In this document: one piece after another, positions 13,352-16,220 of the stretch
Position numbering within the stretch: the first letter of the stretch is position 1
Layout of the letters: every line of letters starts with the position of its first letter
From: an uncultured Clostridia bacterium
GTDB lineage: Bacteria; Bacillota; Clostridia; Oscillospirales; QAKW01
Assembly (NCBI GenBank): GCA_944387905.1
Contig: CALXGU010000014.1
Location: forward strand, 1-16,220
Length of the DNA stretch: 16,220 nucleotides
Direction: 5' to 3'
Position numbers and translations under genes: made by a program
The notes under the pieces: model-generated
Told to the model about the DNA's origin: nothing
What the model saw: only the letters and a program-made list of their open reading frames with translations
Database searches by the model: none

Positions 13352-13693
13352 ATGGAAGACATCACAGAAATGCTGAAGGGAGTACTGGAAGGCTGTATCC
13401 TTGAAATAATAAGCCGACAAGAGACATACGGCTATGAGATAACGAAAAGACTGCATGCAATGGGATTTTCGGATATCGCAGATGGTACCGTTTACACAGT
13501 GCTTGTAAGACTTGAAAAACGCGGGTTTGTAAAAACATATAAAAAGACATCCAAAACAGGACCGATGCGAAAATTTTACACACTTAATGACAGCGGATCG
13601 GATGAACTGAAAAGATTTTGGGAAAAATGGACATTTCTGACCGAAAGAATAAAATTATTAAGGGAGTATAACAGCGATGAAACAGTTTTTTGA
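13352..13693 (+). CDS. PadR-family transcriptional regulator
   Basis: 113 residues, the usual size for the short PadR subfamily. The winged-helix DNA-binding domain is clear: LEIISRQETYGYEITKRL, then DGTVYTVLVRLEKRGFV as recognition helix and wing, then the wing strand PMRKFYTLNDSG. The C-terminal helix for dimerisation is LKRFWEKWTFLTERIKLL. PadR proteins repress their own operon and often neighbouring transporters or stress genes, and release DNA on ligand binding. GGAG lies about ten bases before the ATG. It overlaps the following DUF1048 gene by 17 bp, an arrangement typical of PadR/DUF1048 pairs. The gene is visibly richer in A/T and Lys codons than the genes to its left, which hints at a different origin. 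Confidence 0.95.
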   Translation: MEDITEMLKGVLEGCILEIISRQETYGYEITKRLHAMGFSDIADGTVYTVLVRLEKRGFVKTYKKTSKTGPMRKFYTLNDSGSDELKRFWEKWTFLTERIKLLREYNSDETVF

Positions 13694-14055
13694 TAAATAT
13701 CTGAACATAAAACAGATAGCGGCAGAAAAAAAGAGAGTATAAAGAGTATCTGAAAAGAGTAGAAACTCTGCCTGATGACTATAAGTATGTGTATAAAAAG
13801 ATACAGAAATATATATGGGCACAGGTCACGGGAGACGGATATGAAATGGTGGAGGTCCAGAACAGATTGCTTGAGCTGTTTGAAGAGGCGTCGGCAGAGG
13901 GAAGAAAAGTATTGGACATAACGGGAGAAGATGTAACAGGCTTTGCTGAAGAACTGCTCAACGGAGTAGACACGCGTCAGAACAAAGCCGGAAAAGAGCT
14001 TAATGATAAGATTAAAAAATATATAGAAAAAGCAGATAAAAAGCTAAAAAAATAA
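13677..14055 (+). pseudogene. DUF1048 protein gene with a one-base frameshift
   Basis: A frame starts at ATG 13677 with AGGGAG ten bases upstream and reads MKQFFDKYLNIKQIAAEK, then hits TAA at 13740. From about 13729, the frame one base ahead continues the protein as REYKEYLKRVETLPDDYKY and on to the stop at 14053-14055. The joined product of about 125 residues has the DUF1048 pattern: YKYVYKKIQKYIW, a GDGYEM segment, LLELFEEASAEGRKVLDITGEDV and the helical, Lys-rich tail. The break lies in a run of seven A (13726-13732); removing one A restores the frame. It may be a real mutation, a phase-variable tract or a sequencing error. DUF1048 genes sit next to padR genes in many Bacillota; their biochemical role is unknown to me. 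Confidence 0.82.
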
Positions 14056-14097
14056 AAAACAGAATCCAAACGGAGCGGAGAGATAAGAAATATTTTA

Positions 14098-14130
14098 GGG
14101 GGGGGACAGCTTCTGCCGTCCCCCCTGTTT
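14098..14130. terminator. Bidirectional terminator between DUF1048 gene and fucI
   Basis: GGGGGGAC (14100-14107) pairs with GTCCCCCC (14118-14125) around AGC-TTCT-GCC. TGTTTAATTT follows on the plus side and CTAAAATATTT on the minus side. Both flanking genes converge on it. The T-runs are modest, but the stem is very stable. Confidence 0.75.
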
Positions 14131-14167
14131 AATTTCTTGAAATGACGCTCTTAAGAGTTCTGTTTTA

Positions 14168-15952
14168 TCATTTGTAAAGCGGTCCGTAAGCCTTGCAGGC
14201 GGCAAAGTCTGCAGCCTGAGGGTTATCGGTACCGAAAGCGAAGAAGCTGTGCGGACGGAAAATATCCGAACTGTCTACATTGTGCATGCTGACCGGTATC
14301 CTGAGCATAGACGCCAGTGTGATAAGCTCGGCGCCGACATGACCGTATACAGTCACGCCGTGATTTGCTCCCCATGCCGCCATAACGCTGTAAACGTCCT
14401 TGAACGCACCGCTGCCGGTAAGACGCGGAGAGAACCAGGTTGTAGGCCAGGTCGGATCGGTACGGCTGTCAAGAGCTTTATGTATCTGATCCGGAAGATC
14501 TACCGTGCAGCCCTCAGCGATTTGAAGTACCGGGCCTATGCCGTCCACTATGTTTACTCTGAGCATGGTAACAGGCATCTGTGCTCTGCAGCGGAAGTGA
14601 CTTGAAAATCCGCCGCCTCTGAAGTATTCGTAGTTTGCGCGGCACCAGTCGGTAGCATTAAGGCAAGCCTTGATATCCGCGTCTGTCATCTGCCAGTACG
14701 GCTTCATGCAGCCGCTGCCGTCCTGTGCCTTTGATGCACCGCTACCGTCGAGGGCCGTAGCGCCGGAATTTATCAGATGTATAAATCCGTCTTTTGCGGC
14801 GCCGTCCGGAGCCATACCGCTCACGCGCTTGCAGGACTCGGGGCTCCAGTATGTGCGCACGTCATGGAAACACGGCGCGCAGTCAGATACAAGCGTACCC
14901 AGCAGCATTGAAATGCCGTTCAGGGTATCGTTTTCAGTCGCAAACGCGGTAGGCGCCTTGGGTCCGTTCCAGTCGAAGGTAGATGCCATTATTGCCTCGG
15001 AAAAGTCGGCGTTTGGCAGCCAGTCTGTCCAGTTGCGCTGACCCTGGAATCCGCCGGCGACTGCATTTTTGCCGCGCGCCTCCTCCAGCCAGCCCATCTG
15101 ACGCAGCTTATCGTTTCCGAACAGGATATCGCGTATCACAATAGTCATTTTGACTATAAATTCCCAGTCCTTGTCGGCGGGCACGACTTTGGAGCGTGTG
15201 ACTATTTCCGCCAGCTTCTTGCCTGCGTTGCAGTCGAAGCCCTCCCTGCAGTTGGCTTTGACCCAGGCAAGAGCCTTTTCATATTCGTCCTTGTCATATA
15301 TCTCAAGAGTGATGCGCCGCAGCACCTCGCTCATGTCCACCCATTCTGCGCGAATGCCGAAATATTTGCGGAAAACATCGGCGTCACAGCGGCTTCCGGC
15401 AATACCCATAGCGATACCGCCGATATTGACATATGCCTTGTTTTTCATCCAGCCGACAGCAACGGCGGCCTTGGCAAATCTGAGTATTTTCTTCTGTACA
15501 TCGTCTGGAATGACTCTGCAGTCTATATCGCATACCTCTTTGCCGTAAATGGAAAAGGCAGGCAGTCCGTTTTGCGCGAAAGCGGCCATGACCGCAGCCA
15601 GATATACAGCGCCCGGACGCTCTGTGCCGTTAAAGCCCCAGACCGCTTTTATTGTATGCGGGTCCATATCCATCGTCTCGGAGCCGTAGCACCAGCACGG
15701 TGTTACCGCAAGCGTCGCGACTACGTTCTGTCCCGCAAACTGACGCGCGCATTTTGCCGCTTCCGCGCCGCCGCCGATAGTAGTGTCGCTTATGACGCAC
15801 TGTACCGGTGTCGAGTCGGGATAGCGCAAATTCTCTTCTATCAGTTTTTTGGCAAGTATCGCCATGTCCATTGTCTGCTTTTCAAGACCTTCGCGTATAC
15901 CGCCCTGTCTTCCGTCAATAGTGGGGCGGATACCTATTTTAGGATAGTCCAT
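14168..15952 (-). CDS. fucI: L-fucose isomerase
   Basis: Interconverts the aldose L-fucose and the ketose L-fuculose (also D-arabinose/D-ribulose in some species), the first step of L-fucose breakdown; cytosolic, Mn2+-dependent, hexameric in E. coli. The 594 residues match the E. coli length (591). PKIGIRPTIDGR starts the protein, and ATENDTLNG holds Glu340, FHDVRTYW Asp364 and WGANHGV His531. These correspond to the E. coli Mn ligands E337, D361 and H528 with a constant offset of three. EYFRGGGFSSHF, GPVLQIAEG and LASMLRIPVSMHNV also agree. The start ATG has GGGAGG 7 bases upstream. No kinase, aldolase or transporter gene of fucose use is next to it in the window, and a terminator separates it from whatever lies to the right. 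Confidence 0.98.
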   Translation of the reverse strand: MDYPKIGIRPTIDGRQGGIREGLEKQTMDMAILAKKLIEENLRYPDSTPVQCVISDTTIGGGAEAAKCARQFAGQNVVATLAVTPCWCYGSETMDMDPHTIKAVWGFNGTERPGAVYLAAVMAAFAQNGLPAFSIYGKEVCDIDCRVIPDDVQKKILRFAKAAVAVGWMKNKAYVNIGGIAMGIAGSRCDADVFRKYFGIRAEWVDMSEVLRRITLEIYDKDEYEKALAWVKANCREGFDCNAGKKLAEIVTRSKVVPADKDWEFIVKMTIVIRDILFGNDKLRQMGWLEEARGKNAVAGGFQGQRNWTDWLPNADFSEAIMASTFDWNGPKAPTAFATENDTLNGISMLLGTLVSDCAPCFHDVRTYWSPESCKRVSGMAPDGAAKDGFIHLINSGATALDGSGASKAQDGSGCMKPYWQMTDADIKACLNATDWCRANYEYFRGGGFSSHFRCRAQMPVTMLRVNIVDGIGPVLQIAEGCTVDLPDQIHKALDSRTDPTWPTTWFSPRLTGSGAFKDVYSVMAAWGANHGVTVYGHVGAELITLASMLRIPVSMHNVDSSDIFRPHSFFAFGTDNPQAADFAACKAYGPLYK

Positions 15953-15980
15953 ACTATTACCTCCCGTAGTTTTTGATTTT

Positions 15981-16028
15981 ATTATAAATCCGGAATCACG
16001 GCAGATACATTAAAATTAACTTAATTTT
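15981..16028 (-). promoter_or_regulatory. Possible fucI promoter with upstream palindrome
   Basis: On the minus strand TATAAT (15986-15981) lies 28 bases before the fucI ATG. The hexamer 17 bases upstream (TGTATC) is a poor -35. Just beyond it is a perfect palindrome, AAAATTAA (16012-16019), C, TTAATTTT (16021-16028), in the position expected for an activator site. The weak -35 would fit activator dependence, but AT-rich palindromes also arise by chance. Confidence 0.4.
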
Positions 16029-16052
16029 TATGTGTTTTTTGGTATAACTCAC

Positions 16053-16076
16053 AAAAACGGACGCTTATGCGTCCGT
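16053..16076 (-). terminator. Terminator of an unseen minus-strand gene to the right
   Basis: ACGGACGC (16057-16064), loop TTAT, GCGTCCGT (16069-16076). In the minus direction it is followed by TTTTTG, the direction of a gene entering from the right edge. It isolates fucI from that gene's transcription. Confidence 0.85.
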
Positions 16077-16097
16077 CTGTACAGGTTTGATTTAATT

Positions 16098-16202
16098 GCT
16101 GATCGATGCGTTAAAAGCTTCATTTGCTGATCGATGCGTTAAAAGCTTCATTTGCTGATCGATGCGTTAAAAGCTTCATTTGCTGATCGATGCGGTAAAA
16201 AT
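16098..16202. repeat. 28-bp tandem repeat at the right edge
   Basis: Three identical units start at 16098, 16126 and 16154 with GCTGATCGATGCGTTAAAAG, and end CTTCATTT. A partial variant begins at 16182 with GCGGTAAAAA. In the minus direction a 14-codon frame from the window edge runs DSSGIKIFTASISK to a TGA (16178-16176) that straddles the first two repeat units. It could be the end of the unseen gene. A second frame also stays open for longer, so this is only a hint. The array is followed by the minus-strand terminator. Confidence 0.92.
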
Positions 16203-16220
16203 TTTTATGCCGCTGCTGTC

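Noticed and set aside
13725..13742. Programmed -1 frameshift at A-AAA-AAG in the DUF1048 gene
   Set aside because: The heptamer is in the right phase for -1 slippage, but -1 leads to a stop within a few codons. The continuing frame needs +1 (or -2), so a one-base indel fits better.

Overview
The window looks like a chromosomal segment of an anaerobic member of the Bacillota, most likely a gut clostridium of the Oscillospirales/Ruminococcaceae kind. The evidence is consensus sigma-A promoters with 17-base spacers, AGGAGG-type ribosome binding sites, a PadR/DUF1048 pair, an SLH-like domain and a stand-alone L-fucose isomerase. No mobile element, rRNA, tRNA or CRISPR array is visible. The taxonomic call is inference; the gene calls rest on motifs that can be read directly.

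Left half (1-8390, minus strand): a seven-gene aromatic amino acid operon, transcribed from a TTGACA/TATCAT promoter at 8362-8390 in the order pheA, aroB, aroC, aroE-aroK fusion, aroA, tyrA, aroF. It supplies DAHP synthase, 3-dehydroquinate synthase, shikimate dehydrogenase, shikimate kinase, EPSP synthase and chorismate synthase, then the Phe and Tyr branches. The only shikimate-pathway step missing is 3-dehydroquinate dehydratase. Between promoter and pheA lies a leader that looks like a ribosome-mediated attenuator. It has a 20-codon leader peptide with five Tyr and one Phe, an alternative pairing element, and an intrinsic terminator just before pheA.

Middle (8447-13240, plus strand): a divergent promoter drives an sn-glycerol-1-phosphate dehydrogenase (AraM type) that ends in its own terminator. 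A third consensus promoter then drives a tightly coupled operon of an ATP-grasp ligase, a PHP-family phosphoesterase and a NodB-like protein with SLH-like repeats. The NodB-like protein lacks a signal peptide and the usual last catalytic His. This trio is the best candidate here for an undescribed system.

Right part (13282-16220): an AT-rich PadR regulator with a 25-base operator on its own promoter, followed by a DUF1048 gene broken by a one-base frameshift in a run of A. Convergent to these is a complete L-fucose isomerase gene. The right edge holds a minus-strand terminator and a tandem repeat that belong to a gene outside the window.

A theme runs through the window. Four unrelated tandem-repeat arrays (periods about 39/40, 18/19, 61 and 28 bp) each sit at or just after the 3' end of a gene. 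In one clear case, and one possible case, the repeat unit includes the gene's own stop codon.
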